Positions 1 to 9,124 of a stretch of DNA of 64,000 nt are shown here, in pieces. The position numbers and the translations under genes were made by a program. Numbering within the stretch: the first letter of the stretch is position 1; the number at the start of each line of letters is the position of its first letter. Origin of the DNA: Sanguibacter gelidistatuariae (GTDB lineage Bacteria; Actinomycetota; Actinomycetes; Actinomycetales; Cellulomonadaceae); assembly GCF_900096585.1 (NCBI RefSeq), contig NZ_FMYH01000004.1, positions 1-64,000 of the forward strand. Reading direction: 5' to 3'. The notes below the pieces were generated by a model, which searched no databases, was not told the origin of the DNA, and worked only from the letters and a program-made list of their open reading frames with translations.

Positions 1-308
1 CGGCGGGCTGCTCCTCCCACCGCAACTCTGATGAGCCGGTATAGTCGACGCCGAAGGTCTCGCGAGCCGGTCCGACGCATTCGAGGCGTTGGGCCTGGCA
101 GGAGGGCCGGGCGCCGACGGACAACTCTAGACGAGCGACGGCGTCACAATGCCACGAAAGAATGTGACGCCGGTCTCCGGATGACTATCTTCTGAGCTCC
201 GGAAACAATGGCAGGGGAATTCCCATCTTGAGAGTTGGGAGGTCCGAACTCGGTCCGGGGCCTGCCGTAGCCGGTATCCCCGTACGATCCCCGTACAGGG
301 TCCAGCCG
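1..308. other. Left-edge stretch without a recognisable gene
   Basis: No reading frame here resembles a protein I know. A forward frame entering from the left edge closes at a TGA near base 31, so the last few codons of an off-window gene are possible but cannot be shown. Bases 141-148 (GCGTCACA) and 163-170 (TGTGACGC) form an 8-bp stem with a 14-nt loop. TATAGT at 40-45 resembles a -10 box but has no obvious gene behind it. Confidence 0.5.
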
Positions 309-1691
309 TCAGTCCCCGAACACTCGGCGCGTGTACGCGTTGGCGAACAGCCCCGCGGGATCGAGCTCTGTGCGCACCGCCTGGAAGTCCTCGAACCGCG
401 GGTAGAGCTCGCGGAGCTCACGCGCACCCAGGGTGTGCAGCTTTCCCCAGTGCGGGCGCCCCTCGGCGCGGCGCAGGATCGTCTCGACGCCGGCGAAGTA
501 CCGCTCGTGCGGGGTCTTGATGTACTGGTGGACGGCGATGTAGGCGGGCTCACGCCCGTACGCGGTGGACAGCCAGACGTCGTCGGGCGCGGCGAAGCGC
601 ACCTCGACGGGAAAGGACACCCGTTCCCCCGAGGACTTGATCCACCGGTCGACCTCACCGAGCACCTCGGGCAGGTCGGCCCGAGGGACGGCATACTCCA
701 TCTCCCTGAAGCGCACCCTGCGGGGGGTCACGAAGACCTCGTGCGAGGGCGCGGTGTAGGTCCGGGCGGAGAGCGCGCGGGAGGCGATGTTGTTGACGGA
801 GGGGATGGTGGCCGGCGCGACGACGCCGACCTCGTTCGTGACGGTGAACAGTCCGTTCGAGAGCAGCTCGTCGTCGATCCAGCGCCGGGCTCGCGACCAG
901 CGCGAGGCGCTGGCACCACTCGCGCCGCCGGGCAAGGGCCCCCGCCTGGAGCCTGTATCCGCCGGCCCGCGGTTGTTCCGCTTGGTGAGCGCGCGCCGGG
1001 TGTGCGGGAACCAGTAGAACTCGAAGTGGTCGTTCGTGTCGACGAGGTTGCCCGGACCGGTCAGCCCGTCCAGGACCGCGTCGAGGGCCCACGGCTCCTC
1101 CTGCGCGGTGAGGGTGTAAGCCGCCGTCGTCCGCAGCGTCACCGCGAGCAGCACCCCGACCGCGCCCAGCCCCAGGCGGGCCGCCTGGAAGAGCGCTGGC
1201 CGCCTCTGGGCGTCGGCCTCGACCACGGACCCGTCGGCGGTGAGCACCCGCACTCCGTGGACGAGCGCGGCCAGGCCGGTCAGCCGGCCACCCGTGCCGT
1301 GGGTCCCGGTGCTCAGCGCGCCGGCCAACGACTGGCGGTCGATGTCGCCCAGGTTGACCATCGCGAGCCCGTTCTCGGCGAGCAGCGTGTTGAGCGCGTA
1401 CAGCCGGATACCCGCGCCGACCGTGACGAGCGACCCGCCGTCGGGCAGCGGCACGAGACGTTCCAGGCCTGTGAGGTGGTCCAGGCTGAGCATCACCCCG
1501 GACGTGGCCGCCGCCGGGGTGAAGGAGTGTCCCGCGCCGACTGCGCGCACCGTCTCCCCGCGCCCGGCGGCGGCGAGCACGGCCGCGCGGACGGCCTCCT
1601 CGTCCCGGGGCGCGACGATCCGGGCGGGCGTGCACGTCGTCGTGCGGGCCCAGTTGGTCCACGCCTGAGCGCGCGGCGTCGAGGTCGTCAT
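309..1691 (-). CDS. FAD-linked sugar-lactone oxidase (D-arabinono-1,4-lactone oxidase / L-gulonolactone oxidase family)
   Basis: 460-residue cytosolic flavoprotein of the aldonolactone oxidase family, which oxidises sugar lactones or related polyols with O2. Seen: an N-terminal FAD_binding_4 domain with GAGHSF at about residues 52-57 (His55 is the usual covalent flavin site) and a C-terminal ALO domain with the HWGK signature at about 414-417 followed by a conserved His. A Gly/Arg/Ser-rich stretch at about 245-275 looks like a loop insertion. The ATG start at 1691 is preceded by TAGAGT and 6 nt with no Shine-Dalgarno, so a leaderless mRNA is likely. It is divergent from the TetR/PLP-fold pair, a neighbourhood I know from other actinobacteria; the true substrate is unknown. 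Confidence 0.88.
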   Translation of the reverse strand: MTTSTPRAQAWTNWARTTTCTPARIVAPRDEEAVRAAVLAAAGRGETVRAVGAGHSFTPAAATSGVMLSLDHLTGLERLVPLPDGGSLVTVGAGIRLYALNTLLAENGLAMVNLGDIDRQSLAGALSTGTHGTGGRLTGLAALVHGVRVLTADGSVVEADAQRRPALFQAARLGLGAVGVLLAVTLRTTAAYTLTAQEEPWALDAVLDGLTGPGNLVDTNDHFEFYWFPHTRRALTKRNNRGPADTGSRRGPLPGGASGASASRWSRARRWIDDELLSNGLFTVTNEVGVVAPATIPSVNNIASRALSARTYTAPSHEVFVTPRRVRFREMEYAVPRADLPEVLGEVDRWIKSSGERVSFPVEVRFAAPDDVWLSTAYGREPAYIAVHQYIKTPHERYFAGVETILRRAEGRPHWGKLHTLGARELRELYPRFEDFQAVRTELDPAGLFANAYTRRVFGD

Positions 1692-1697
1692 GGCAGC

Positions 1698-1703
1698 ACT
1701 CTA
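1698..1703 (-). promoter_or_regulatory. Candidate -10 box for a leaderless mRNA (lactone oxidase)
   Basis: TAGAGT on the minus strand ends 6 nt before the ATG at 1691, and no Shine-Dalgarno lies between. Confidence 0.5.
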
Positions 1704-1823
1704 GTCATCTCGGACCAGCGTGAATACGTCCGGATGGTGGGGCCTTTGGCCTCAGGCAGCGTGATGTAGGTCATGATGAACTGAGGTGCGGGGGCATGTG
1801 ATGCAAACGACCGAGGAGAAAAA

Positions 1824-2417
1824 ATGGGATGGACGCTCGAAGAGCGCCGCGACCGAATCGTCGACGCCGCCCTGCAGCTGGCAGCCGACCAGGGGATCGA
1901 GCATGTCAACCTGCGAGCCGCGGCCCACAGTGCGGGGATCGCCTGGGAGGCCGCGCAGGAGATCTTCGACGACCACACGGACCTCCTCCAGGCCATGAGC
2001 GTGTCTGTGACCACCAAGAACATCTCCCCGGACACGCTGGTGCTCGACGCCGACGGGCCCGTCGCCGAGGCCCTCGAAGCCGTCGGGGCGCAGGTGTGGA
2101 AGGCACTGTCGGCCCGGCGTGACTATCAGCTGGTCAGCTATGAGCTGGCTCTCGTCTCGTTGCGCCGCACCGCGCTGCGCTCCCTGGTCACCGCGCAGTA
2201 CGACAAGGGGCGCGCCTTCGCCGCCGCGATCCTCACCGCCTTCGCCGAGCACCACGGCGTGACGTGGACCCGGCCGATCGAGGAGATCGGCCGGTTCACG
2301 GCAGCCTTCCTCGACGGCGTGTCGATGGCCTGGGTCGTCGACCGCGATGACGCGGCCGCCGAGGAACAGGTCCGCATGATGGCGCAGTACCTCGCCTCCC
2401 TGGTCGAGGAGCGTTGA
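1824..2417 (+). CDS. TetR-family transcriptional regulator
   Basis: 197-residue DNA-binding repressor-type protein. The N-terminal helix-turn-helix (about residues 7-55, RIVDAALQLAADQG followed by the recognition helix) is the TetR pattern; the C-terminal ligand domain is not assignable. ATG follows a GAGGAG Shine-Dalgarno at 1813-1818. The stop codon overlaps the TTG start of the PLP-fold gene (TTGA), so the two are translationally coupled. It probably controls that gene and perhaps the divergent lactone oxidase; no clear operator palindrome was found in the 132-bp gap. Confidence 0.85.
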   Translation: MGWTLEERRDRIVDAALQLAADQGIEHVNLRAAAHSAGIAWEAAQEIFDDHTDLLQAMSVSVTTKNISPDTLVLDADGPVAEALEAVGAQVWKALSARRDYQLVSYELALVSLRRTALRSLVTAQYDKGRAFAAAILTAFAEHHGVTWTRPIEEIGRFTAAFLDGVSMAWVVDRDDAAAEEQVRMMAQYLASLVEER

Positions 2418-3706
2418 CCCTCGGCCAGCGTCTCGACGCCGCGACCCGGGGCCTGCCAGCCCCCCTCGCGGTCGTCGACCTCGACGCCTTCGAAGCCAAC
2501 GCCGACGCGCTCGTGCGCCGCGCCGCCGGCGTTCCCATCCGGGTGGCCTCCAAGTCGCTCCGGGTGCGCTCGCTGCTCACGAACGCCCTCGGCCGTCCGG
2601 GGTTCCGGGGTGTCATGGCCTACTCCTTGGCCGAGGCGCTGTGGCTTGTGGGCAATGGCATCGACGACGTGCTCGTGGCCTACCCCAGCGTGGACCGCGG
2701 CGCGCTCGCCGAGTTGGCGATCTCCCCTCGGGCCCTCGCCCAGATCACGATCATGGTCGACGACGTGGCGCACCTGGACCTGATCACGGACGTCCGCGCC
2801 CGCGCCCTCCGTGACAGTGCGGCCGCAGCCGACACCGCAGCGCTCCCGGTTCGGCTGTGCCTCGACGTCGACGCGTCGCTGCGGCTCGAGGTCCATGTCG
2901 CGGCGGCGGTGGCGACCGTGCACCTGGGGGTACGCCGCTCGCCCGTGCACACCCCGCAGGAGGCGGGCCGTTTCGCCGCCCGCGCCGCCGCGACGGACGG
3001 TGTCCGTCTCGTGGGCGCCATGTTCTACGAGGGGCAGGTCGCCGGCATGCCGGACACGAGCGCGGCCGTGCGGTTGGTCAAGAAGCTGTCCGTGCGGGAC
3101 CTGGCCTCCCGTCGAGGCACAGTCGTCGCGGCCATCGAGGCGCACGTCGGCCCGCTCGAGATCGTCAACTCCGGGGGGACCGGGTCGCTCGAGACGAGCT
3201 CGGCCGACTCGGTCGTGACCGAGGTGGCGGCGGGCTCCGGGCTCTACAAGCCCGGCCTCTTCGACGGGTACCGCACGCTGGACGCCATTCCGTCGGCGTT
3301 CTTCGGCCTGGACGTCGTCCGGCACCCCACTCCCCACCACGCCACAGCCTTCGGCGGGGGGTACATCGCCTCCGGCCCGCCCTCGCTGAGCCGCCAGCCG
3401 CTCGTGGTGTCCCCGCCGGGACTGGGCCTGCTGCCGCGCGAGGGCGCCGGTGAGGTGCAGACCCCGCTCCGGGCGCGACGTCGGCCATTCCTCGATGGGC
3501 GGCTCGGTGGTCTGTTCGGCGGGAGGCTCGGTGGGCGGGGCTCGGCGACCGTCGCCGTGCTGCCAGCGATCGGGGACCGCGTCTGGTTGCGGCACGCCAA
3601 GGCGGGGGAGCAGTACGAACGCTTCGACGAGGTGCACCTGGTCCGCGGCGAGCACCTGGTCGAGACGGTCCCGACGTACCGCGGCGAGGGCAAGAACTTC
3701 GGCTGA
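2414..3706 (+). CDS. Alanine racemase-fold PLP enzyme (D-threonine aldolase/deaminase-like)
   Basis: 430 residues. The N-terminal TIM-barrel domain has the PLP lysine in VASKS (Lys47), as in alanine racemase N-domain and D-threonine aldolase relatives; the C-terminal part carries the RHAKAGE signature typical of actinobacterial amino acid deaminase/aldolase proteins. It probably acts on a D- or beta-hydroxy amino acid in the cytosol. The TTG start at 2414 is chosen because it overlaps the tetR stop and the product aligns from residue 1. Between EVQTPL and GDRVW lies an extra segment of about 30 residues with a repeated GRLGG motif; relatives I know are shorter here. The substrate cannot be told from sequence. 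Confidence 0.8.
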   Translation: MTLGQRLDAATRGLPAPLAVVDLDAFEANADALVRRAAGVPIRVASKSLRVRSLLTNALGRPGFRGVMAYSLAEALWLVGNGIDDVLVAYPSVDRGALAELAISPRALAQITIMVDDVAHLDLITDVRARALRDSAAAADTAALPVRLCLDVDASLRLEVHVAAAVATVHLGVRRSPVHTPQEAGRFAARAAATDGVRLVGAMFYEGQVAGMPDTSAAVRLVKKLSVRDLASRRGTVVAAIEAHVGPLEIVNSGGTGSLETSSADSVVTEVAAGSGLYKPGLFDGYRTLDAIPSAFFGLDVVRHPTPHHATAFGGGYIASGPPSLSRQPLVVSPPGLGLLPREGAGEVQTPLRARRRPFLDGRLGGLFGGRLGGRGSATVAVLPAIGDRVWLRHAKAGEQYERFDEVHLVRGEHLVETVPTYRGEGKNFG

Positions 3707-3809
3707 GCGCGCCGCCCGCCCGCCCGGCGGAGGCGCCGCGTGGGAGGGAGCGCAGCGGCCCGGAACCGCGCGCCACACGCTCAATTCCACGCAGGAGCAG
3801 GCCCGCCGG

Positions 3810-3815
3810 TAACCT
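3810..3815 (+). promoter_or_regulatory. Candidate -10 box for leaderless cysS mRNA
   Basis: TAACCT ends 7 nt before the GTG at 3823; no Shine-Dalgarno precedes the start. Confidence 0.5.
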
Positions 3816-3822
3816 TGCCTCT

Positions 3823-5256
3823 GTGACCCTTCGCCTGTACGACACCGCCACGCGAGACGTGCGTGACTTCGAGCCTCTGATCGAGGGCGAGGTCGGCGTG
3901 TATGTGTGTGGTGCGACGGTTCAGAGTCCCCCGCATATCGGACACATGCGCTCGGCCGTCGCCTTCGACGTCCTGGTGCGCTGGCTGCGCCGGACCGGCA
4001 ACAAGGTCACCCATATCCGCAACGTCACGGACATCGACGACAAGATCCTCGCCAAGTCTGCTGCGGCGGGCGAGAAGTGGTGGGCCTGGGCGGCGATCAA
4101 CGAACGGGCCTTCACCGAGGCCTACGACGCGCTCGGCAACCAGCCCCCCACCTACGAGCCGCGCGCGACCGGTCACGTGACCGACATGATCGACCTCATG
4201 GAGCGCCTTGTCGCGGCCGGGCACGCCTACCAGACCGGTCCCGGCGACGTGTACTTCGACGTGCGCTCCTGGGAGCCCTACGGGTCGCTGACCAACCAGC
4301 GCCTGGAGGATCTCACCCCTGCCACGGACGAGGCCGAGGTGAGCGTCAAGCGCGACCCCCGCGACTTCGCCCTGTGGAAGGCCGCCAAGCCGGGTGAGCC
4401 CGATACAGCCTCCTGGCCGACGCCCTTCGGTCGTGGTCGCCCGGGCTGGCACCTGGAGTGCTCGGCCATGGCCCAGCGCTACCTCGGCCAGTCCTTCGAC
4501 ATCCACGGCGGCGGCCTGGACCTGCGCTTCCCGCACCACGAGAACGAGCAGGCGCAGTCACGAGCGGCCGGCTATGACTTTGCTCGTCACTGGATGCACT
4601 CCGCATGGGTCACCCAGGGCGGCGCGAAGATGAGCAAGTCCCTGGGCAACGGGCTGGGAGTCACCGAGGTGCTCTCCCACACCCGTGCGGCCGTGCTGCG
4701 GTTCGCCCTCGCCGGGGTGCACTACCGCTCCATGCTCGAGTGGACGCCCGAGACGGTCGGGGAGGCGGACGCCACCTGGGACCGCTTCGCTGGCTTCGTC
4801 GAGCGCGCCACCGAGCGCGTGGGCTCCCTGCCCGACGACGAGGTGCGCACGGCAGCTCTGCCTGACGCCTTCGTCGAGGCCATGGACGACGACCTCAACG
4901 TCTCGGCGGCCCTCGTCGTCGTGCACGAGCGGCTCAAGTCCGGCAACACCGCGCTCGCGGACCGGGACGACGTCGCGGCCCGGGCGGATCTGCTCGCGGT
5001 CTGCTCGATGCTCGACGTGCTGGGGCTCGACCCACGCCAGTGGACAGCCGCGACCGGCGACAGCCGGTACCGCACGGCCCTCGACTCGGTCATCACTTGC
5101 GAGCTCGAGGCGCGTGCCGATGCGCGCGCCGCCCGAGATTTCGCCACTTCCGACGCGATCCGGGACCGCCTCGCGCGGGCCGGGATCATCGTCGAGGACT
5201 CAGCACTCGGTGCGCGATGGACACTCGCGGCCACAACTACGGAGGACCAGAACTGA
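3823..5256 (+). CDS. cysS: Cysteine--tRNA ligase
   Basis: 477-residue class I aminoacyl-tRNA synthetase that charges tRNA-Cys. Seen: zinc-ligand Cys29 in VYVCG, the HIGH-type motif PHIGHM at 37-42, a second zinc site in WHLECS, the [16 protein letters not shown] block, and KMSKSLGN. The length and full DALR-type C-terminal helical domain fit CysS rather than the shorter mycothiol enzyme MshC. The GTG start lies 7 nt after a TAACCT box. The last base of the stop codon is the first base of the rlmB start, so the two genes are co-transcribed, a common actinobacterial pair. Confidence 0.96.
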   Translation: MTLRLYDTATRDVRDFEPLIEGEVGVYVCGATVQSPPHIGHMRSAVAFDVLVRWLRRTGNKVTHIRNVTDIDDKILAKSAAAGEKWWAWAAINERAFTEAYDALGNQPPTYEPRATGHVTDMIDLMERLVAAGHAYQTGPGDVYFDVRSWEPYGSLTNQRLEDLTPATDEAEVSVKRDPRDFALWKAAKPGEPDTASWPTPFGRGRPGWHLECSAMAQRYLGQSFDIHGGGLDLRFPHHENEQAQSRAAGYDFARHWMHSAWVTQGGAKMSKSLGNGLGVTEVLSHTRAAVLRFALAGVHYRSMLEWTPETVGEADATWDRFAGFVERATERVGSLPDDEVRTAALPDAFVEAMDDDLNVSAALVVVHERLKSGNTALADRDDVAARADLLAVCSMLDVLGLDPRQWTAATGDSRYRTALDSVITCELEARADARAARDFATSDAIRDRLARAGIIVEDSALGARWTLAATTTEDQN

Positions 5257-6293
5257 TGGCAGGCAACTCACAGCGCCGCGGAGCGGTGCGCAAGCCCGGT
5301 TCGAAGAAGGGCGCCCGCAAGGGATCCGGCGGATGGGGCGAGCAGGCCCTCGAGGGCCGCGGCCCGACCCCCAAGGCCGAGGACCGACCCCACCACCCGG
5401 CCGGCAAGCGCAAGGCGTCCGTCGAGCGATCAGGCGCCGGTCGTCCGGAGTCTGGTCGCCCCGAGTCCGGTCGTCCGGCTCCCGGGCGCAGCTCCGCCCG
5501 CCCCGGCGCGGGACGGTCCAAGCCCGCCAAGCGCAGCGGGTCGGCCACGCACGAGATCCTCTCGGGCCGCAACGCGGTCCTGGAGGCGCTGCGTGCCCAG
5601 GTCCCCGTGACGAACGTGTACATCGGGTCCCGGCTCGAGTCCGACGACCGGACCCGGGAGATCCTGCAGATCGCCACCGGGCGCGGCTACAACCTCCTCG
5701 AGGTCACCAAGCCCGAGCTCGACCGGCTCACGGACGACTCCGTGCACCAGGGTGTGGCGATCCAGGTCCCGCCGTACGCCTACAAGGACGCCGAGGACCT
5801 CCTCGACATCGCCGCCGAGTCTGGCAAGCCCGCGCTGATCATCGCCCTCGACGGCGTGACCGACCCGCGCAACCTCGGCGCCGTGCTGCGGTCTGCGGGT
5901 GCCTTCGGCGCGCACGGGGTGCTCCTGCCCGAGCGTCGCTCGGCCGGTGTGACGGCGTCGGCCTGGAAGGTCTCCGCGGGTGCGGCGGCCCGGGTGCCGG
6001 TGGCTCGCGCGACGAACCTGACGCGCACGCTGGTGGAGTACAAGTCGGCTGGCTGCTTCATCGTGGGTCTCGACGGCGGCGGCGAGGTGTCGGTCGGTGA
6101 CCTGGCATTCTCGGTCGACCCGATCGTGCTCGTGGTGGGCTCCGAGGGCAAGGGCCTGTCCCGACTGGTCCGCGAGACCTGCGACGTCATCGTCTCCATC
6201 CCGATCGCCTCGACCGTGGAATCGCTCAACGCCGGCGTCGCCGCGGGCATCGCGCTCTACGAGGTCGCCAAGGTCCGCGCCGCCCAGGCCTGA
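5256..6293 (+). CDS. rlmB: 23S rRNA (guanosine-2'-O-)-methyltransferase RlmB
   Basis: 345-residue SpoU/TrmH-family RNA ribose methyltransferase; RlmB methylates G2251 of 23S rRNA (E. coli numbering). Seen: a basic, disordered N-terminal extension of about 90 residues (RKPGSKKGARKGSG, then RPESG repeats), an RNA-binding substrate domain, and the knotted SPOUT domain with DGVTDPRNLGAVLRSAGAFG, GSEGKGLSRLV and ESLNAGVAAGI. The ATG at 5256 has a GGAGGA Shine-Dalgarno at 5241 and overlaps the cysS stop by one base. The basic tail is longer than in E. coli RlmB and contains short DNA repeats (CCGGAGTC-like units near 5454-5480). Confidence 0.94.
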   Translation: MAGNSQRRGAVRKPGSKKGARKGSGGWGEQALEGRGPTPKAEDRPHHPAGKRKASVERSGAGRPESGRPESGRPAPGRSSARPGAGRSKPAKRSGSATHEILSGRNAVLEALRAQVPVTNVYIGSRLESDDRTREILQIATGRGYNLLEVTKPELDRLTDDSVHQGVAIQVPPYAYKDAEDLLDIAAESGKPALIIALDGVTDPRNLGAVLRSAGAFGAHGVLLPERRSAGVTASAWKVSAGAAARVPVARATNLTRTLVEYKSAGCFIVGLDGGGEVSVGDLAFSVDPIVLVVGSEGKGLSRLVRETCDVIVSIPIASTVESLNAGVAAGIALYEVAKVRAAQA

Positions 6294-6312
6294 CCCACCC
6301 AGCTCGACCCAA

Positions 6313-6344
6313 GAGGGCGGTGCACCACCAGGTGCACCGCCCTC
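6313..6344 (+). terminator. Hairpin terminator after rlmB
   Basis: A perfect 14-bp stem (GAGGGCGGTGCACC at 6313-6326 and its complement at 6331-6344) with a 4-nt loop, 19 nt after the rlmB stop. There is no long T-run, as is usual at high GC. Confidence 0.85.
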
Positions 6345-6391
6345 TCACGCATCCGCCCGCCCGCCCGCGCGCCCGCTCCCGCCGGGCAGGG

Positions 6392-6457
6392 CCGCTGAGT
6401 GCGGGCGAACGGCTGGGCAAATCGGGCATCGGGCAGCCATTCGACCGCACTCAGCGG
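6392..6457. repeat. 66-nt palindromic element, copy A
   Basis: Arms 6392-6415 and 6434-6457 (CCGCTGAGTGCG... / ...CGCACTCAGCGG) pair over 24 nt with two mismatches around an 18-nt loop. It lies between converging rlmB and the DUF4032 gene and ends 6 nt from the DUF4032 stop, where it would serve as that gene's terminator. It shares length, ends and loop pattern with copies at 31934 and 42994, and length and ends with 27244. Confidence 0.9.
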
Positions 6458-6463
6458 GTGGGG

Positions 6464-7705
6464 TTACTCCTGTTGGTCGGCTGCGTCTGGGGGGAGGCCG
6501 AGGATGGCCATCTCGTCGGGGCGGTCGCGCAGGACGTTCTCGACGTAGCTCTCCACGGCCTCGGGCATGGGGACGTCTCGCTTCTGCTGCTCGGAGATGA
6601 ACCAGCGGTGGTCGAGCACCTCGTGGAAGAGCTGGGCGGGCTCGAGCTTGCGACGCTGGTCCCGGGGGACCGCCCGGACGGTGGGTTCGAACACCCCGGA
6701 GAGCCAGTCGTGGGCGACGAACTCCTCGTCGTCGTTCTGGCGGTCCATCGCGGCGCGATAGGAGTCGAGGTCGTTGAGCAGGCGGCGAGCCTGATTCTCC
6801 TGGACGTCGAGCCCGGTCAGGCGCATGAGGCGGCGAGAGTGGTGCCCGGCGTCGACCACCTTGGGCTGGATCTGGACGCTCGTCCCGTCGATGTCGGTCG
6901 TGATCTCGAGCTCGCCCACGTCGAAGCCCAGGTGGTTGAGCCGGTCGATGCGGGCCGCCACGCGCCACCGCTCGTCGGCGCCGAAGGACTCCTCGTCGGT
7001 CAGCGCGCTCCACAGCTCGTTGTACCGCTCGACGAGCGCGTCGCCGATGGCGATCGTGTCGGTGTCCTCGTCGAGCAGCTCGCCCGCGACGAGGTCCATG
7101 AGCTCGCCGATGATGTTCGTGCGGGCCAGGTCCACGTCGTAGGTGCGCTGGCCGGGGCTGAGCTTGTGGTGCAGGTCCCCGGTCTCGGCGTCGACGAGGT
7201 AGGCGGCGAAGGTCTCCGCGTCACGGCGGAACAAGGTGTTCGACAGCGACACGTCACCCCAGTAGAACCCGATGAGATGGAGCCGGACGAGCAGCACGGC
7301 CAGCGCGTCGATGAGGCGGGTCGCGGTGTCCGGACGCAGGGCCTGGCTGAACAGGGACCGGTAGGGCAGGGAGAACTGCAGGTGCTTGGTGATGAGCACC
7401 GCCTCGAGCCGTTCGCCGTTCTTGTCCGTGCGGCCGGTGATCACCCCGACCGGCTCGACGCTGGGCACGTTGATCCGGCTCAGCTGACGCAGCAGCTCGT
7501 ACTCCCGGTAGGCGACCGACTCACCGATCTCCTTCACGGCGATCACCCCGCCGGACATCCGCACGAAGCGGACGACGTGCCGGGACAGGCCCCGTGGGAG
7601 GGCTGCAAGGACCTCGGCGGGCCAGTCCTCGAGCGGGATGTCCCAGGGGAGGTCGAGGAGCGCTGGGTCGGGGGAAGAGGCGGTGATCTGGAGGTTCTGC
7701 GCCAC
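6464..7705 (-). CDS. DUF4032 domain protein (kinase-like fold)
   Basis: 413 residues. The N-terminal two thirds resemble the DUF4032 / lipopolysaccharide-kinase-like group: VIAVKEIG (candidate phosphate-binding Lys), then HLIGFYWGDVSLSNTLF, which matches the catalytic-loop pattern of small-molecule kinases, and YLVDAETGDL in the metal-binding position. Substrate and true activity are unknown. The GTG at 7705 is chosen over an upstream ATG (7825) because an AAAGGA Shine-Dalgarno lies 7 nt before it and similarity starts there. It sits downstream of msiK, separated by a strong terminator, so it probably has its own promoter in 7706-7795. Confidence 0.75.
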   Translation of the reverse strand: MAQNLQITASSPDPALLDLPWDIPLEDWPAEVLAALPRGLSRHVVRFVRMSGGVIAVKEIGESVAYREYELLRQLSRINVPSVEPVGVITGRTDKNGERLEAVLITKHLQFSLPYRSLFSQALRPDTATRLIDALAVLLVRLHLIGFYWGDVSLSNTLFRRDAETFAAYLVDAETGDLHHKLSPGQRTYDVDLARTNIIGELMDLVAGELLDEDTDTIAIGDALVERYNELWSALTDEESFGADERWRVAARIDRLNHLGFDVGELEITTDIDGTSVQIQPKVVDAGHHSRRLMRLTGLDVQENQARRLLNDLDSYRAAMDRQNDDEEFVAHDWLSGVFEPTVRAVPRDQRRKLEPAQLFHEVLDHRWFISEQQKRDVPMPEAVESYVENVLRDRPDEMAILGLPPDAADQQE

Positions 7706-7795
7706 GGGAACATCCTTTCCGTGGTGGAGGACGCAACGACGACCCCGTCGGGGGGAGCCGTCGCGAGGCCGGCGGGTGGGGGGAGCGGAGACAGA

Positions 7796-7831
7796 AAAAG
7801 GGCGGGTGCGGCTCGACGCCGGCACCCGCCC
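7796..7831 (-). terminator. Intrinsic terminator of msiK
   Basis: On the minus strand a GGGCGGGTGC stem (7822-7831) pairs with GCACCCGCCC (7800-7809), the closing region adds further pairs, and a run of five T follows directly. This is the clearest classical terminator in the window. Confidence 0.9.
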
Positions 7832-7842
7832 CTCAACCTACG

Positions 7843-8973
7843 TCACTGGCTGGAGAGACGCAGACCCGTGGTCGGGGAGAACACGTGCTCCTGGCCGGGG
7901 CGGATCGCGACGTGGATGCGCTCGCCCTTGGCCGGCGCGGTGCGCGGGTTGATGCGCACGATGACCTCGTGGTCACCGGCTCCGGCGGAGGCCAGGTCGG
8001 CCCCGGCGGCGTCGCCCTTGAGGGTTCCGTAGACGTAGGCGTCGGAGCCGAGCTCCTCGACGATGTTGACCTCGATCTCGATCGCGGACGGGTCGCTCTC
8101 GGGGACGATGTCCAGGGCCTCGGGGCGGAAGCCCAGGGTGACCTTGCCGTTGTCCTCGGCGGTGAGGCCGGCGACGGCGTCACGCGTGAGAGGGATCTGG
8201 GCCTGGCCGATCTTGGCCACGCCGTTCGTCACGGAGAAGGTCCCGATGTTCATAGCCGGCGAACCGATGAAGCCGGCGACGAACACGTTCTTCGGGGAGT
8301 CGTACAGCGCGCGGGGGGTGTCGACCTGCTGGAGCACGCCGTCCTTGAGGACCGCGATGCGGTCACCCATGGTCAGCGCCTCGACCTGGTCGTGCGTGAC
8401 GTACACGGTCGTGACCTCGAGGCGACGTGTGAGCGACGCGATCTGCGTACGGGTCTGGACGCGGAGCTTGGCGTCAAGGTTGGACAGCGGCTCGTCCATG
8501 AGGAACACCTGCGGGTTACGCACGATCGCGCGGCCCATGGCGACACGCTGACGCTGGCCACCGGAGAGGGCCTTCGGCTTGCGGTCGAGGTACTCGGTGA
8601 GGTCGAGGATCTTGGCTGCCTCTTCGACACGGCTGCGGATCTCTGACTTCGGCTTGCCGGCGATCTTCAGGGCGAAGCCCATGTTGTCGGCGACGGACAT
8701 GTGCGGGTACAGCGCGTAGTTCTGGAACACCATCGCGATGTCGCGGTCCTTGGGCTGCACGTCAGTGACGTCACGGTCACCGATGAGGATGCGGCCGGCG
8801 TTGACGTCCTCGAGGCCGGCGAGCATGCGCAGCGAGGTGGACTTACCACAACCGGACGGGCCGACGAGGACGAGGAACTCGCCGTCTTCCACGTGGAGGT
8901 TGAGCTGGTCGACGGCGGGACGCTCGGTCCCGGGGTAGATCCGGCTTGCGTGGTCGTAAGTAACTGTTGCCAT
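7843..8973 (-). CDS. msiK: ABC transporter ATP-binding protein, MsiK/UgpC family (multiple-sugar import ATPase)
   Basis: 376 residues. In Streptomyces, MsiK is a shared ATPase that powers several CUT1 sugar importers (maltose, cellobiose, chitobiose). Seen: Walker A GPSGCGKST, Q-loop VFQNYALYPHM, signature [14 protein letters not shown], Walker B VFLMDEP, D-loop SNLDAKL, switch His in VTHDQ, then a MalK-type regulatory TOBE domain (from about residue 240). No permease or binding-protein gene is adjacent, which fits a shared ATPase rather than a dedicated one. ATG at 8973 has GAAGGG about 11 nt upstream. Confidence 0.9.
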   Translation of the reverse strand: MATVTYDHASRIYPGTERPAVDQLNLHVEDGEFLVLVGPSGCGKSTSLRMLAGLEDVNAGRILIGDRDVTDVQPKDRDIAMVFQNYALYPHMSVADNMGFALKIAGKPKSEIRSRVEEAAKILDLTEYLDRKPKALSGGQRQRVAMGRAIVRNPQVFLMDEPLSNLDAKLRVQTRTQIASLTRRLEVTTVYVTHDQVEALTMGDRIAVLKDGVLQQVDTPRALYDSPKNVFVAGFIGSPAMNIGTFSVTNGVAKIGQAQIPLTRDAVAGLTAEDNGKVTLGFRPEALDIVPESDPSAIEIEVNIVEELGSDAYVYGTLKGDAAGADLASAGAGDHEVIVRINPRTAPAKGERIHVAIRPGQEHVFSPTTGLRLSSQ

Positions 8974-9124
8974 GGTAATTACAGCCCTTCACCGGCAGGT
9001 ACGTGCCGGACGATCCGTTGTGAAAGGTGTCAGAAGCGTCGTCGCTGACACAGCTCCTACCAGCGATGGTGTGAGCCAGGACTCATACTGCCACACATCC
9101 TTTCGTGGACGTCTGGACTGTGGC

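Noticed and set aside
228-1769. A 513-codon open frame opposite the lactone oxidase
   Set aside because: Its translation is Arg/Gly/Val-rich without any family motif, and the minus-strand gene in the same place has full FAD-oxidase signatures; it is a high-GC antisense shadow.
3823-5256. MshC (mycothiol cysteine ligase) instead of CysS
   Set aside because: MshC lacks the long C-terminal tRNA-binding region and is about 410 residues; this protein is 477 with that region and is followed by rlmB, the usual cysS neighbour.
7706-7825. N-terminal extension of the DUF4032 protein to an upstream ATG
   Set aside because: The extra 40 residues are low-complexity and overlap the msiK terminator region; a good Shine-Dalgarno supports the GTG at 7705.
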